From contig JAGZSY010000008.1 of the NCBI GenBank assembly GCA_018380885.1, positions 1-64,000 of the forward strand: DNA of 64,000 nt, in the 5' to 3' direction. This document shows positions 52,400-62,482 of the stretch, piece by piece. Positions within the stretch are counted from its first letter, which is position 1, and every line of letters starts with the position of its first letter. A program made the translations under genes and the position numbers. Source of the stretch: Enterocloster asparagiformis (lineage in GTDB: Bacteria > Bacillota > Clostridia > Lachnospirales > Lachnospiraceae). The notes beneath the pieces were generated by a model. That model was not told the origin of the DNA. It saw only the letters and a program-made list of their open reading frames with translations, and did no database searches.

Positions 52400-52431
52400 A
52401 TCAGAATGCTCCTTTGTGTCCTGTTTGCTTA

Positions 52432-55400
52432 TCAGAAGAACTTCTTCTGGTTCATATAAAGACCATCTTTTGATAAATCGACGCTAAATTGCCGTACCTT
52501 TCCGGCTGCCAGATAACCTTTGTACCGGACAGTGAGTGCACCGTCTCCATCGTGATCCACAAAGTAGCCGATTGTGGCCATACCCTGTTGGTTAAACTGC
52601 TCTACAAATATCCACCATCCAATTTGAATGTGGCAATCCCCATCGCCTTTGAAACCGATAAAACGGTTGGTGAGAGAGGTATTAATAGTTCCGTTAATGG
52701 CGATGGTGCAGTTGTCGTTTTCGAAACCGATGCCACGTTTCACCTCGCCGTTAAGGCCCCATACATCCTCGTCGTCCATTGAGAGGAGTTGATTGGTGTA
52801 GGAGAAATTACCGACTTGAAGCAATATATGGCCTATGTCAAAGTCCTTCAAAACTTTGACAGTAGTTTCAGCTTCCATTCTCTTGATATTCAGCCTCAAG
52901 GTGGAGTCCGCTAGCGTTATTAAACTTTTATCCCGACCAAAGAAATCTGCTATGGGTTGCGGAATAATATCTGAGAGGGAACAAGCGGAGGCATCCATCT
53001 TTCCAACCAGAGTAAGACTGAGCCAGTTCTTAATATCCAGATCCTCCACACCAACCTCGAAATTCTTAAATGTAACAGGGATGCCTTGGATCAGCACTGT
53101 CTTTTTGAACGGCAGCATCAGCATAATCTTGGTGGGCATAATATTATTTTCCCACTTAACAGAAAAACCTAATTTCTCTTGATCCTTAAAAAAGAGCACC
53201 GAGGTTGACAGGGTAAGCTCATATTCATTTTTCAAAGTATTCAGCTTAAATTCTCCGTTGGGATGCAGATATAACTGCAGGCTTAAAAGCTTAGCAGGAT
53301 AGTAGTTTTCCTTCTCCTCATCCCCCACCTTGAAATCTCCGGTGAACCCTATATTATCCGGAGTTAAAATGCCCCCAAGCTCTTCCACGCTGAACTCGAA
53401 CATACTGCTGGAAACAGATTTATATATTGTGTCCTGGCCGGGAAAATGTGTGCTAAGTGCCTTTGCCTTAATCGTGATACGATCCGGATACAATGAGTAT
53501 CTAAGGGTATTTAGGTCGAATGTCGAAGGGAAGGAGATAAGCGGTACACTTCCGATATCAACCAGATAGTCATCGTCAGAGGCATTGTGCTTAATGTCGT
53601 TATATAGGGTTAGTGTTCCAAGAGGCGGAAGTTGCAGCGTCATGTTATGGCTGCGCATAAATTCAGCCAGACCTTTGCTACGGCCGGAATAGTAACGGAT
53701 ATAGCAGCCTTTGAAATTCTCCATCTGTATCTGCGCATGATCCAAAGCACCTTTCAGCGTAACCTGCCCTTTGAAACACAGCCAGTTATTAAGCGTTACA
53801 TATCCGTTTAAGATTGTACTGTCGCCTACGGTCTGCTTTTGGTAGGAGGTAAAGGAATAGGGGCCGAAAACTGTGGTCCGTTCAGAGCCCTGAACCTGAA
53901 TGGTCAATTCATTATCTAAAATGACCGTCTTTCCGCGAATGGTTACCTTAAGATCATAGGCGCCGCAGGCTACAGAAGACGGGATGGTTAGGGTAAAGGA
54001 TTTCTCGTCGGTGTACTGGGCCACAATGTCATAAGTCAGACCGTGGGTTCCATTATTGTTCATCATCATCTTGACAGTAATGGAATCGTCCTCTTTAAAA
54101 CCGGTCCCCATCAGATGAATAGCGGCTGGATTAACGCTCTTGAATAACAGTCTCGTATCAAGCCCCTGGATGGAGAGACCATCTTTGTAAACAAGATCGT
54201 GCTGTCCATTCTGTTCGTCCTCGCTGCTGCCATTCACTCCTGGCAGAGTGTAAGCCTTGATATCGTAGAGATAGTTCGAGTCATTTAGGATGACCTTCAA
54301 CTCACGGTCCACAGATAAAGTGTCCACGGCCCGGTATTGCAATTTATATGTATAGTTTTTTTGGCTTGCCAGATTTTGGTAAAATACAGCCAGAGAAGAA
54401 GAATCCGTTACATACTGGTAGGTACCTCCTGCGCTCTGGGCAATGGTCTGGAGATAGTTGGCATCCACCTCGCTGCCTAATCCCAGACAATGTACCAGAA
54501 TGGATTTGCCTTGGGCGGCATCCCCAATGGCGGTCTGAATATCCTCAGGAGAATGCCGGTTGCCTTCCTGGCCGTCGGACATGACAACCAAGGTGTTGAG
54601 CACCTCCGGGCCGTTGTTGGGGAAACTGTTAAGCCCCTGGACTACGGTATCAAAGATATTGGTGCCACCGTGTGCTGTCATGGATTCCGCTGCGCTGCGA
54701 ATCATGTCGGGTTGAACCGTAAAATTGGTAGTACTCTGCACAGCGTCGTTGAAAAGAATTACGCCCAGACGGGCATTGCCGGTCATGGAATCTGCCATGC
54801 TTACGACAGCGGCTTTGGAGTCCTCGATAGGGCGGCCTTCCATACTTCCGGAGACATCGCAGCAGAGCAGCATGTTGGCAGAGTTGTACTCCACCTTTTC
54901 CAAAGTATAATCAGTGATCTGGATTCCGCAATCCTCCACAGAGATATAGTTCTTTAACTCATCCAGTTGATAATCCACAGGAGTCTCAATCTGAACATAG
55001 GCAGTGATTTGGTCAAAACCGGAGGGATCCAGGCTGGAGATATTGACTGCAGAGCGCTGCATACTCACATAGTCCGTCATATAGCCGGAAAATTGAGTTT
55101 GTACAGAGGCTGCGGCCGTGGTTTCTGGCAGCACAATTTCCAACTGGTTGTTCAGCACGTTGTCGGTGTAGAGAGCAACATCCTTCAAGCTTTCGGCCTC
55201 GTCTTTATTGGCCATAATACCCATGATCTGGTACATGGGCCCGGTATATTCGGGATCCTCACAGTCGGCGGCGGTGTCCATAGCCAGGCCGATGTATTCC
55301 TTGGCCTTATCCTCGCGATCCTTTTCCAACTCCATTTTAGCTGTTTGGAGATAAACCTTGGAGCTGTCGGTAAAGCCACGCTCGTTTGTGCAGTTTAACA

Positions 55401-56520
55401 GGTTTTGCTCCATACGGTACATGGGTGCATCTTCTTTATAATTTTTATATACATCTAGCAGTTCACCTGCCCGGCGGCCGATTTGGTCATCGCCGTTATT
55501 TTGGATTTGGCGCAACTGATTGGTAACTACCCGCAGGCTTTCGTCATCGGCTTGGGCGTAAGAGCCGGTGAAATCCGATTTTTTTACGTACCCGTTCAGG
55601 TAGAGCTCAGAGGCAATCATGATTTCGTGGTAATCGGATTCATCCGTCAGATCCGCCGCAATAGATGTGTAATCCCCCTGCAGTATCTGCAGCCTCATCC
55701 GGGCCTCACGCACCTGCTGCAAGGAAAACACCTCGGGCCGAGCTATTTCCCATTCAACAAGATCTTCCTCCAGACTGCGGATACGGCTGTCATCTTTTTC
55801 ACCGCTTGTCAGGAAGGAGTCGTACAATTCCTGGGTAGATGCCAGAATTTGGGACAACTGGGTATAGTCGGTGTCACCGTCGGCTCCGGCCTGTTCCAGG
55901 CGCTCAAGAACTAAATCCGCGGCCTGAGCAGTATCGCCGGCAGTTTGGGCGGCTTCAGGATATAGGCCGGTGATGTCAGCGCTATCCATATGGGCAAGTA
56001 GAACCGTGTCTATGGACTGGGAGGTACAGGCAGCCGCCACAGCGTCAAACTCTTTGGCGGCAGAGTCGTCCCAGACAGTCTTGGCTTTTTCATACAATAC
56101 CTTGGCTGCTGCGAAATCGCCGGAGGCGGCGCTGATTCGGGCCTGAGCCAGAGCACAGGAGACATCATAGCCATGGTCTGCGACAAAACCTTTCAGCATC
56201 TCCGAGGCCTCGTCGGTGTGTTTCTGTGCGGCGAGCCCGTAGATGATCCGGATCGTTTCGTCGGGTGGTAAAATACCTAACGGAGACTGTGTGGATTCCA
56301 CCGCGCTGTGGCTGTCTGCAGATTGTGCTTTCCAGGAGACAGTTTCAGGGGCGTTCCCAAAAGGCAGTTTACCGTGAAATGCGCAGAGAGACACACCTCC
56401 TGTGAGCATTAAAAAAAGAAGAAGGGAGGAGACAATATTCCTCCGGATCATGATCAGATAGAGAAGCAGAATCAAAAGAGCGGGTAAAAGACCAGCTCCG
56501 ACTTGTAGCCATATACTCAT
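52432..56520 (-). CDS. Large membrane-anchored von Willebrand factor A protein
   Basis: 1362 residues. Two N-terminal helices (about 8-50) anchor it, followed by a TPR-like helical region (about 95-450). The VWA domain (about 545-735) has a complete metal site: DVSGS with D555, the Thr of GGTNIFD and the Asp of VVMSDGQ. A long beta-rich C-terminal half follows, with no obvious family. VWA domains bind protein ligands through a metal ion. The partner is probably the exported zinc-ribbon protein encoded next. The TPR-VWA-beta architecture at this size is unusual. Confidence 0.72.
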   Translation of the reverse strand: MSIWLQVGAGLLPALLILLLYLIMIRRNIVSSLLLFLMLTGGVSLCAFHGKLPFGNAPETVSWKAQSADSHSAVESTQSPLGILPPDETIRIIYGLAAQKHTDEASEMLKGFVADHGYDVSCALAQARISAASGDFAAAKVLYEKAKTVWDDSAAKEFDAVAAACTSQSIDTVLLAHMDSADITGLYPEAAQTAGDTAQAADLVLERLEQAGADGDTDYTQLSQILASTQELYDSFLTSGEKDDSRIRSLEEDLVEWEIARPEVFSLQQVREARMRLQILQGDYTSIAADLTDESDYHEIMIASELYLNGYVKKSDFTGSYAQADDESLRVVTNQLRQIQNNGDDQIGRRAGELLDVYKNYKEDAPMYRMEQNLLNCTNERGFTDSSKVYLQTAKMELEKDREDKAKEYIGLAMDTAADCEDPEYTGPMYQIMGIMANKDEAESLKDVALYTDNVLNNQLEIVLPETTAAASVQTQFSGYMTDYVSMQRSAVNISSLDPSGFDQITAYVQIETPVDYQLDELKNYISVEDCGIQITDYTLEKVEYNSANMLLCCDVSGSMEGRPIEDSKAAVVSMADSMTGNARLGVILFNDAVQSTTNFTVQPDMIRSAAESMTAHGGTNIFDTVVQGLNSFPNNGPEVLNTLVVMSDGQEGNRHSPEDIQTAIGDAAQGKSILVHCLGLGSEVDANYLQTIAQSAGGTYQYVTDSSSLAVFYQNLASQKNYTYKLQYRAVDTLSVDRELKVILNDSNYLYDIKAYTLPGVNGSSEDEQNGQHDLVYKDGLSIQGLDTRLLFKSVNPAAIHLMGTGFKEDDSITVKMMMNNNGTHGLTYDIVAQYTDEKSFTLTIPSSVACGAYDLKVTIRGKTVILDNELTIQVQGSERTTVFGPYSFTSYQKQTVGDSTILNGYVTLNNWLCFKGQVTLKGALDHAQIQMENFKGCYIRYYSGRSKGLAEFMRSHNMTLQLPPLGTLTLYNDIKHNASDDDYLVDIGSVPLISFPSTFDLNTLRYSLYPDRITIKAKALSTHFPGQDTIYKSVSSSMFEFSVEELGGILTPDNIGFTGDFKVGDEEKENYYPAKLLSLQLYLHPNGEFKLNTLKNEYELTLSTSVLFFKDQEKLGFSVKWENNIMPTKIMLMLPFKKTVLIQGIPVTFKNFEVGVEDLDIKNWLSLTLVGKMDASACSLSDIIPQPIADFFGRDKSLITLADSTLRLNIKRMEAETTVKVLKDFDIGHILLQVGNFSYTNQLLSMDDEDVWGLNGEVKRGIGFENDNCTIAINGTINTSLTNRFIGFKGDGDCHIQIGWWIFVEQFNQQGMATIGYFVDHDGDGALTVRYKGYLAAGKVRQFSVDLSKDGLYMNQKKFF

Positions 56521-56709
56521 AAATAGATTCCCCCTAAAATTTAATTGCTACGCAGAAATTTACAATTATCTACATTATACCCTTTCATAGCCATTTCGTA
56601 CAGCTTATTTTCCAGATAAAACCAAAGAATTAAGATACTAAATTGTTGAAATAAGGGAAATAAGCCCGGAAAGGTAACGCGCGCAGCTATGATCTGGAAA
56701 AACGTGATA

Positions 56710-56743
56710 AAAAAATGGCCCGGTCAACGCCGAGCCATTTTTT
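56710..56743 (-). terminator. Terminator of the second MATE gene
   Basis: AAAAAATGGC and GCCATTTTTT pair around a GC-rich loop; on the minus strand the T run follows directly after the MATE stop. Confidence 0.8.
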
Positions 56744-56744
56744 G

Positions 56745-58118
56745 TTAAACTTGTGTCTGTAACTGCTCCCTGCAGCGCCGGAAAAACCGGATCATGACCG
56801 GGATTGCGATGAGGGCCATCAGGAGCTCCGCAACCGCCTGGGCGAAGGGCAGGCCATAGAGTGGGAAAACTGCGTTTAAGAGCAGCAGCAGGGGGATTTC
56901 GAACACGATTTTTCTCAGGATCGCGAACACAAAGGACTCCTTTCCCATTCCCACGGCCTGGAAGGTGCCGACGCACATAAAATCCAGGGCCAGCACCGGC
57001 TGAGCCAGGCAGAATCCCTTTAAAAAGGCAGAGCCGTAGGCAACGGTCGCAGGGTCCTTAATAAACAGGCCGGTGAGGCCTCCGCTGTAAAAGAACATCA
57101 GGAAGGAGGAGGCTAAGAGCAGCAGCTCGGAACAGCGGATGGTGTAGAGCAGAGCCGATTTCATGCGCTTGTAATCCCTGCTGGCGAAATTGTAGCTGAT
57201 GAGCGGCATGACACCCTGGGAGAGTCCCATGGCGACATACATGGGCACCATATTGATCTTGGTGCAAATTCCCATGGCGGCCAGAGCGGCTGCGCCGTAG
57301 GAGGCGGCCAGGTTGTTCAGCACCGTGCTGCCCACCACATTTAGCAGATTCTGAATTGAGGCGGGAACGCCCACTGCGCACACGCCCAGCACGATGCGTT
57401 TTTGCAGGGAAAACGCCCGGGGAGAGATGCAGACGCTGGTCTTGCCGCGTTTCACAAGCATATAGCCGAAAAAGTAGACCAGCGCGCAGCAGTTGGCAAA
57501 GCAGGTGGCCATGCCCGCGCCGGCCGCGCCCATGTTGAGACCCCAGGGGAGGATGCAGATGGGATCCAGGATCATGTTGACCAGGCAGCCGCCCATGGTC
57601 CCGATGCTGGCGTTTAAGGATGCTCCCTCCGAGCGGATCATATAGGCCATCACCACGTTGAGGATGGCGGGCACAGCCCCCAGGGTAACGGTCCAGTCCA
57701 GGTAGGACGTGGTGGTGGCGGCCGTCACGGAATCTGCCCCCAGCAGGGTCAGCAGAGCGGGGCGGAACACCGTACACACCACCGCGAACAGAAAGCCAAA
57801 AAATAATGCCCCGTAAAATCCAAAGGCAGAGCTTTTCTTTACCGTATCAAAATCCTTGCAGCCCATGGCCCGGCTCATCATGCTGGAGCTGCCCACGCCG
57901 AACAGGTTGTTCACGGCGTTGAAGGCCAGCAAAACCGGTGCGGCCAGCGCTACCGCGGCTGTCTGAACCGGTTCGTTTAACAGGCCCACGAAATAGGTGT
58001 CCACCATACTGTAGATGACCATGACCAGGGAGCTGATGATTGTGGGGATTGACAGGGAAGCCACTGCCTTGGGGATGGGAGTTCTCTCGAATAATTCTTC
58101 TTTTGCAACTGATGCCAT
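56745..58118 (-). CDS. MATE family efflux transporter
   Basis: 457 residues from the ATG at 58118, eight bases after GCGAGG (the frame also allows an ATG at 58145). Twelve helices. N-terminal SIPTIISSLVMVIYSMVDTY then FVGLLNEPVQTAAVALAAP is the MATE pattern. Proteins of this branch export drugs or metabolites with sodium or protons. No clear attenuator is seen. It is not closely similar to the MATE at 18025. The gap 58119-58519 holds a promoter for the divergent regulator. Confidence 0.92.
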   Translation of the reverse strand: MASVAKEELFERTPIPKAVASLSIPTIISSLVMVIYSMVDTYFVGLLNEPVQTAAVALAAPVLLAFNAVNNLFGVGSSSMMSRAMGCKDFDTVKKSSAFGFYGALFFGFLFAVVCTVFRPALLTLLGADSVTAATTTSYLDWTVTLGAVPAILNVVMAYMIRSEGASLNASIGTMGGCLVNMILDPICILPWGLNMGAAGAGMATCFANCCALVYFFGYMLVKRGKTSVCISPRAFSLQKRIVLGVCAVGVPASIQNLLNVVGSTVLNNLAASYGAAALAAMGICTKINMVPMYVAMGLSQGVMPLISYNFASRDYKRMKSALLYTIRCSELLLLASSFLMFFYSGGLTGLFIKDPATVAYGSAFLKGFCLAQPVLALDFMCVGTFQAVGMGKESFVFAILRKIVFEIPLLLLLNAVFPLYGLPFAQAVAELLMALIAIPVMIRFFRRCREQLQTQV

Positions 58119-58423
58119 TTTAGATTCCTCGCTTGTATATTTCATGCCCTGAAAAAGGGTATTTAAATATAGTATAACGTTTTCGCGGCTTCGTCAAGAA
58201 AGGGTTTGGGAGTTTCGGGGCGGGGAAAATGCTGGAGATTTTATAAAAAACGAAAAAGTGGGGAATCATGGTGGGAAATATCGGGGATTTCGAACCGAAT
58301 GTGGGAGAATAATTACAAAATTATGGAAAATTGAGGGCGTAAATGTTTGATTTGGAAAATCGGCATACCATCCCGTCAGCGGGGCGTCCACTGCTTCCCT
58401 CGGCCCGCCAATAACCCCCTCCG

Positions 58424-58452
58424 TTGTAAGGGGACCATGAATATGGTATATT
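58424..58452 (+). promoter_or_regulatory. Promoter of the CdaR-type regulator
   Basis: TTGTAA (58424-58429), 17-base spacer, TATATT (58447-58452), 68 bases before the start codon. The remainder of the 400-base gap is AT-rich with no gene that I can see. Confidence 0.55.
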
Positions 58453-58519
58453 AAGGCTGTGTTGAAGCGATGCAAAAGAGGAGCGGGGAAGTGTCATAAG
58501 CGACAGGCGGAGGAATTTT

Positions 58520-59737
58520 ATGTTTCTGAACAGTAATACGACGGCATGTATACTTAAGAAGTTGGAGCCAATATTGCCATACCCCATCAATATCATGAAT
58601 TATGAGGGGATGATTGTCAATTCTACCGTTCCGCAGAATATGGGCGAGTTGAATGTGGCGGCCAGCAATTATATCAAACAATTACATTCCGGCGGACAAC
58701 TGCCGGCGGCTGGAAATTTTGACGGAGTTAAATCCATATGCTGCATTACCGTCCGCCAGCGCATCGTGGGGGCTATAGAGCTGGAGAATCTGCTCCCCTC
58801 GGACAGCGCGTACCTGGCCCTGTCGAAAGCTATTGCGGAGTTGATGCTGGAGCAGGAGTGTATGATTGGCGACCAGGAGGATAATATTTCCTCGATCAAG
58901 GATGTCCTCTCCATATTAGTGGGAGTCCACCCCCTCGATACCACCCAGCTGGTCGACGATTTGCAGCGATTTTGCGTGGATCTCTCAATTCCACGCACCA
59001 CATTGTTTATCCAACTGTCCAAATTTGACGTGTTGGAGCTTCCACGCGGGAACCGGAAGCTTGTCCTGGATGAAAAACAATATCTATACTCGGTCAAGAA
59101 ATTTCTCAATCAGCTGCCCAACTTTTTTTACAATAAACAGGATTTCATCCTGTCGGATGTATCCGAGCAGAATGCGGTGATCCTATCCGTAAACCGCAAA
59201 GAAAAGCCTGAGGTCAACGCCCTGTATCTGTTTGAGCTGTGCACCAGGCTGATGGAGATTGCCAAAAAAGAATACTGCCTGGTCCTTCATGCGGTGGTCG
59301 GGATCCAATGCTACCAGCTTTCCGACTACGAGCGCCAATATGAGCAGCTGATCCTGCGCCTCTCCTCAGGCAGGCTGCTTTTTCCCGAGCGGAACGTGTT
59401 TATCGGTAATTCTATTGTTCTGGGCAATATGATCACCCACAGTCCCAAGAAGGTTCTGCAGAATATTGTTTCCTATGTGTATGGACGGCTGCTTGTATCT
59501 AAAATGAGCGATATACTGCTGGTGACCCTGCAGACGTTTTTCGAATGCGATCTCAATATAACAATGACATCTCAGAAGCTTTTCACCCATCGCAATACAT
59601 TGCAGCAGCGGTTTAATAAGATTGAAAAGCTGACCGGATTTTCCGTACACAATGCGGACGGACTTTTGACGCTGCGTCTGGCGCTCCTCTGCTATAACTA
59701 TTTGCAGGCCGGAGGCGGAGATTTCCCTTATGTTTAA
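58520..59737 (+). CDS. CdaR/PucR-type sugar-diacid regulator
   Basis: 405 residues. The N-terminal domain (about 1-130) resembles the sugar-diacid recognition domain (LEPILPYPINIMNYEGMIVN). The C-terminal PucR-type helix-turn-helix reads FFECDLNITMTSQKLFTHRN then TLQQRFNKIEKLTG. Such regulators activate genes for glycerate, glucarate or galactarate use. It stands just upstream of the PrpD/opine-dehydrogenase/permease operon, which is its likely target. It ends at a strong terminator. Confidence 0.85.
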   Translation: MFLNSNTTACILKKLEPILPYPINIMNYEGMIVNSTVPQNMGELNVAASNYIKQLHSGGQLPAAGNFDGVKSICCITVRQRIVGAIELENLLPSDSAYLALSKAIAELMLEQECMIGDQEDNISSIKDVLSILVGVHPLDTTQLVDDLQRFCVDLSIPRTTLFIQLSKFDVLELPRGNRKLVLDEKQYLYSVKKFLNQLPNFFYNKQDFILSDVSEQNAVILSVNRKEKPEVNALYLFELCTRLMEIAKKEYCLVLHAVVGIQCYQLSDYERQYEQLILRLSSGRLLFPERNVFIGNSIVLGNMITHSPKKVLQNIVSYVYGRLLVSKMSDILLVTLQTFFECDLNITMTSQKLFTHRNTLQQRFNKIEKLTGFSVHNADGLLTLRLALLCYNYLQAGGGDFPYV

Positions 59738-59775
59738 AATAATCCCGGTTTAATCTGTAAAAAGAATATATTTAT

Positions 59776-59827
59776 AAAAAGCCTGCGGGTTTGTTGTTCA
59801 AACGAACAATATATCTGCAGGCTTTTT
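59776..59827 (+). terminator. Terminator with inverted repeat in the loop
   Basis: AAAAAGCCTGC and GCAGGCTTTTT form the stem with a T run. The loop contains a second palindrome, TTGTTC-AAAC-GAACAA, which could be an operator or simply extend the structure. Confidence 0.8.
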
Positions 59828-59935
59828 GCTCGATATGCTATCTATATGCACAATGCTTTTGCCATTTTAAATTGGTATCATGGACATAATAGATAAGCGG
59901 ACGTGCTTATTTAAATAATTCAGGAGGTGTATATC

Positions 59936-61336
59936 ATGACAGAGTACACAAAAGGACTATGCGATTTTATCACAGGGCTGAAATTTGATGATCTGGCCCC
60001 GGAGCTGACGGACAAGGCCAAAAAGCTGACCCTGCATGTGGCGGGCGTCGCCCTGGCCGGAAGGACTCTGCCCACGGCGGTCAGCGCCAGATCGGCGGCC
60101 AGGGCGACCGTTGGGACCCAGGCGGATTTGATGTCTACCATGTGGGGCGAGCCGGGTAAAATCCCCATGCACGGAGCGATTATGGCCAACGCCACGGCCG
60201 CGGACACCCTGGACTGGGAGGACTGCAGCTATACGGGCCACCCCAGCGCCCATCTGGTTTCCGTCTCCATGGCCATGACCGAGGCCATGCACCGCTCCGG
60301 CAAAGACTACCTCACGGCTGTGATCGGCGGCTTCGAGGTGTATCAGCGCGTCGCCTGCTATATCCAGCCCACCCCGGATTTTGACTCCAAAAAATACGGC
60401 TGGGGCCTTGGCTCCTGGCAGATATTTGCCAGCGCAGCTCCCGCGGGAAAGCTGCTGGACTGCGATGCGGACCAGTATAACCTGCTTCTGGGCGCCACGG
60501 GCTGCTCCACCCCGGTGGTAAACGCCATCCTGGCCCTGCAGGGCTCCGACTTTTACCATCTTCAGTATGCGATCACCGGTCTGACCGGAACCATGCTGGC
60601 GGGCATGGCCAAGCGGAATGAGCTGGACAACATCTACAATATCATGGACGGCGAATCCGGCTACCCCATGATGATGCGCGGTTTTGCCAACGAAGGCTGG
60701 ATCGACCGGAATCTGGGGACAGAATATCTGTTCGGCCAGCTCCTGTTCAAGCACTGGCCCGCCAACATGTGGATTCAGACGCCCATCGACTGCCTGGACA
60801 CCCTGGTGACACGGCATGGCTTCAAGGCTGAGGACATCGAAGAGATTTACATGACGCCCACCTATGACGAGCGCGACAAGTTCAGCTGGGACGGATACGC
60901 CAGCTGCCGCGACGCCCAGTTCAGCGTCCCCTACTGCCTGGCGGCTTATCTGCTGCGCGGCGAGCCCGGCCCCAACTGGTATACGGCGGAGCGCCTGGCT
61001 GATCCGGAGCTGCTTCAGATGGCGTCCCGGGTAAAGCTCGATCCGGACAACCGCATGAATCTGCAGGTGGCCTTTAAGATGTTCCGGGAGGGTTCCTTCC
61101 CCACAACCAGCATGCGCGTTACCTTAAAAGACGGACAGCAGTACGAAGTAACCCTGCCGTTCCCCAAGGGACATCCCAACAATCCCTTTGACTGGAACGA
61201 CGTGGAGCGCACATTCAGGGCCGGTGCCAGGGCCGCGAACCTGCCGGAAGCGAAGATCGAGCGGTACATCGAGCTGTGCAAGAAGATCGATGAGCTGGAC
61301 GACATGTCCGAGCTGGCGGAATGCTTAGCCATTTAG
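59936..61336 (+). CDS. MmgE/PrpD family protein
   Basis: 466 residues from the ATG at 59936, seven bases after AGGAGGTG. MmgE/PrpD features: LHVAGVALAGRTLPTAVSAR near the start, IMANATAADTLDWEDCSYTG then HPSAHLVSVSMAMTEA, and a C-terminal dimer domain with SMRVTLKDGQQYEVTLPFP. The family includes 2-methylcitrate dehydratase, cis-aconitate decarboxylase and iminodisuccinate epimerase. No citrate-cycle partners are nearby, so another polycarboxylate is likely. First gene of the CdaR-linked operon. Confidence 0.88.
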   Translation: MTEYTKGLCDFITGLKFDDLAPELTDKAKKLTLHVAGVALAGRTLPTAVSARSAARATVGTQADLMSTMWGEPGKIPMHGAIMANATAADTLDWEDCSYTGHPSAHLVSVSMAMTEAMHRSGKDYLTAVIGGFEVYQRVACYIQPTPDFDSKKYGWGLGSWQIFASAAPAGKLLDCDADQYNLLLGATGCSTPVVNAILALQGSDFYHLQYAITGLTGTMLAGMAKRNELDNIYNIMDGESGYPMMMRGFANEGWIDRNLGTEYLFGQLLFKHWPANMWIQTPIDCLDTLVTRHGFKAEDIEEIYMTPTYDERDKFSWDGYASCRDAQFSVPYCLAAYLLRGEPGPNWYTAERLADPELLQMASRVKLDPDNRMNLQVAFKMFREGSFPTTSMRVTLKDGQQYEVTLPFPKGHPNNPFDWNDVERTFRAGARAANLPEAKIERYIELCKKIDELDDMSELAECLAI

Positions 61337-61370
61337 AAAGAGAAAAAATCAACGGATTGGGGGAATACAG

Positions 61371-62432
61371 GTGAAAAAAATTGCAGTTATCGGTACAGGA
61401 GGAACCGGATATTCCGTGGCCTCTGAGCTTTCCATGCGGGGGTATGAGGTATGGCTGGGCGAGGCAGGCGGAGAGGAAGCGGTGGAGGACTACGCGGTCC
61501 TCGACAAGCAAATGGAGCTCACAGGCGCGATCCGGGGGACGGCGGTGATTCACGCCGTCACCACGGACCTGGGGGCGGTGCTGGAGGGCGCTGAGCTTGT
61601 AATCTGCTGCACCATTTCCAACCGGGACGAGCGCGTGGCGCGGGCCATTGCGCCCCACCTTATGCCGGGCAGCAACGTGCTGCTGAGCGCCGGAAATCTG
61701 GGATCGCTGATTTATTACCGGGTTTTTCAGGAATTTGGACTGGAGAACGTGATCGTCGGGGAGACCTCGGGAAACCTGTTCTCCTGCCGCCGGGCCGGCG
61801 AACATACGGTTTTTCTGGGCAACCGTTATAAGATCAAAAACGCGGCGGCCTTTCCCGCCCGGAATACCAAACGCCTGGTGGAGGCCTTCCGGGAGGTCTA
61901 CGAGCTGATTCCGGTCAGCTGCATACTGGAGACGGCCTTCAACGGCCCCAATCTCCTCAGCCACATATCGCTGACGCTGGTAAACGCGGGAGCCATTGAA
62001 AACAGCAAAGAGCCCTACTACATCTTCAAACAGGGAATCTGCCGGACCACCATGAATTTGGCGGACGGACTCTGGAAGGAAAAAAAGGCGGTTATGGATG
62101 CGCTGGGATTTCCCTGCATCCCGTCGCCCTCCAATTCGTTCCGCAAGTACGCGGACCCCTCGGTCCATGAATTTGACGATTTTAAAAATCTTGCCGGTCC
62201 CGACAGCCTGACCCAGCGCTATATCACGGAGGATATCCCGATTCTGGGCTGCCTGTTTTTATCCGTCGCCAGGGCGGTAGGCGTGGAGACGCCGCTGTAC
62301 GCCGCCATGGTAAAGCTGGCGGAGGCGGTCAATCAGACGAACTACTACGAACAGGGGCGGACCACGGAAAATCTGGGACTGGGACATCTTCGCGGAATCC
62401 AAATACCTCAGTATTTTCAGCAGGCGGAATAA
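61371..62432 (+). CDS. NAD/NADP octopine/nopaline dehydrogenase family protein
   Basis: 353 residues, GTG start after GGGGGAAT. The Rossmann nucleotide site IGTGGTGYSVASELSMRGYE opens the protein. The middle has LLSAGNLGSL and the C-terminal helical domain has FNGPNLLSHISLTLVNAG, the pattern of opine dehydrogenases. These enzymes reversibly join or split an amino acid and a 2-oxo acid. Next to PrpD and a dicarboxylate permease, it probably oxidises an opine-like or hydroxy acid substrate that is imported. Confidence 0.85.
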   Translation: MKKIAVIGTGGTGYSVASELSMRGYEVWLGEAGGEEAVEDYAVLDKQMELTGAIRGTAVIHAVTTDLGAVLEGAELVICCTISNRDERVARAIAPHLMPGSNVLLSAGNLGSLIYYRVFQEFGLENVIVGETSGNLFSCRRAGEHTVFLGNRYKIKNAAAFPARNTKRLVEAFREVYELIPVSCILETAFNGPNLLSHISLTLVNAGAIENSKEPYYIFKQGICRTTMNLADGLWKEKKAVMDALGFPCIPSPSNSFRKYADPSVHEFDDFKNLAGPDSLTQRYITEDIPILGCLFLSVARAVGVETPLYAAMVKLAEAVNQTNYYEQGRTTENLGLGHLRGIQIPQYFQQAE

Positions 62433-62482
62433 TCCCGGCGGGCACTGCGCCGTAGCTTGGAAAAACGAAAGGAGAGAAGGCA

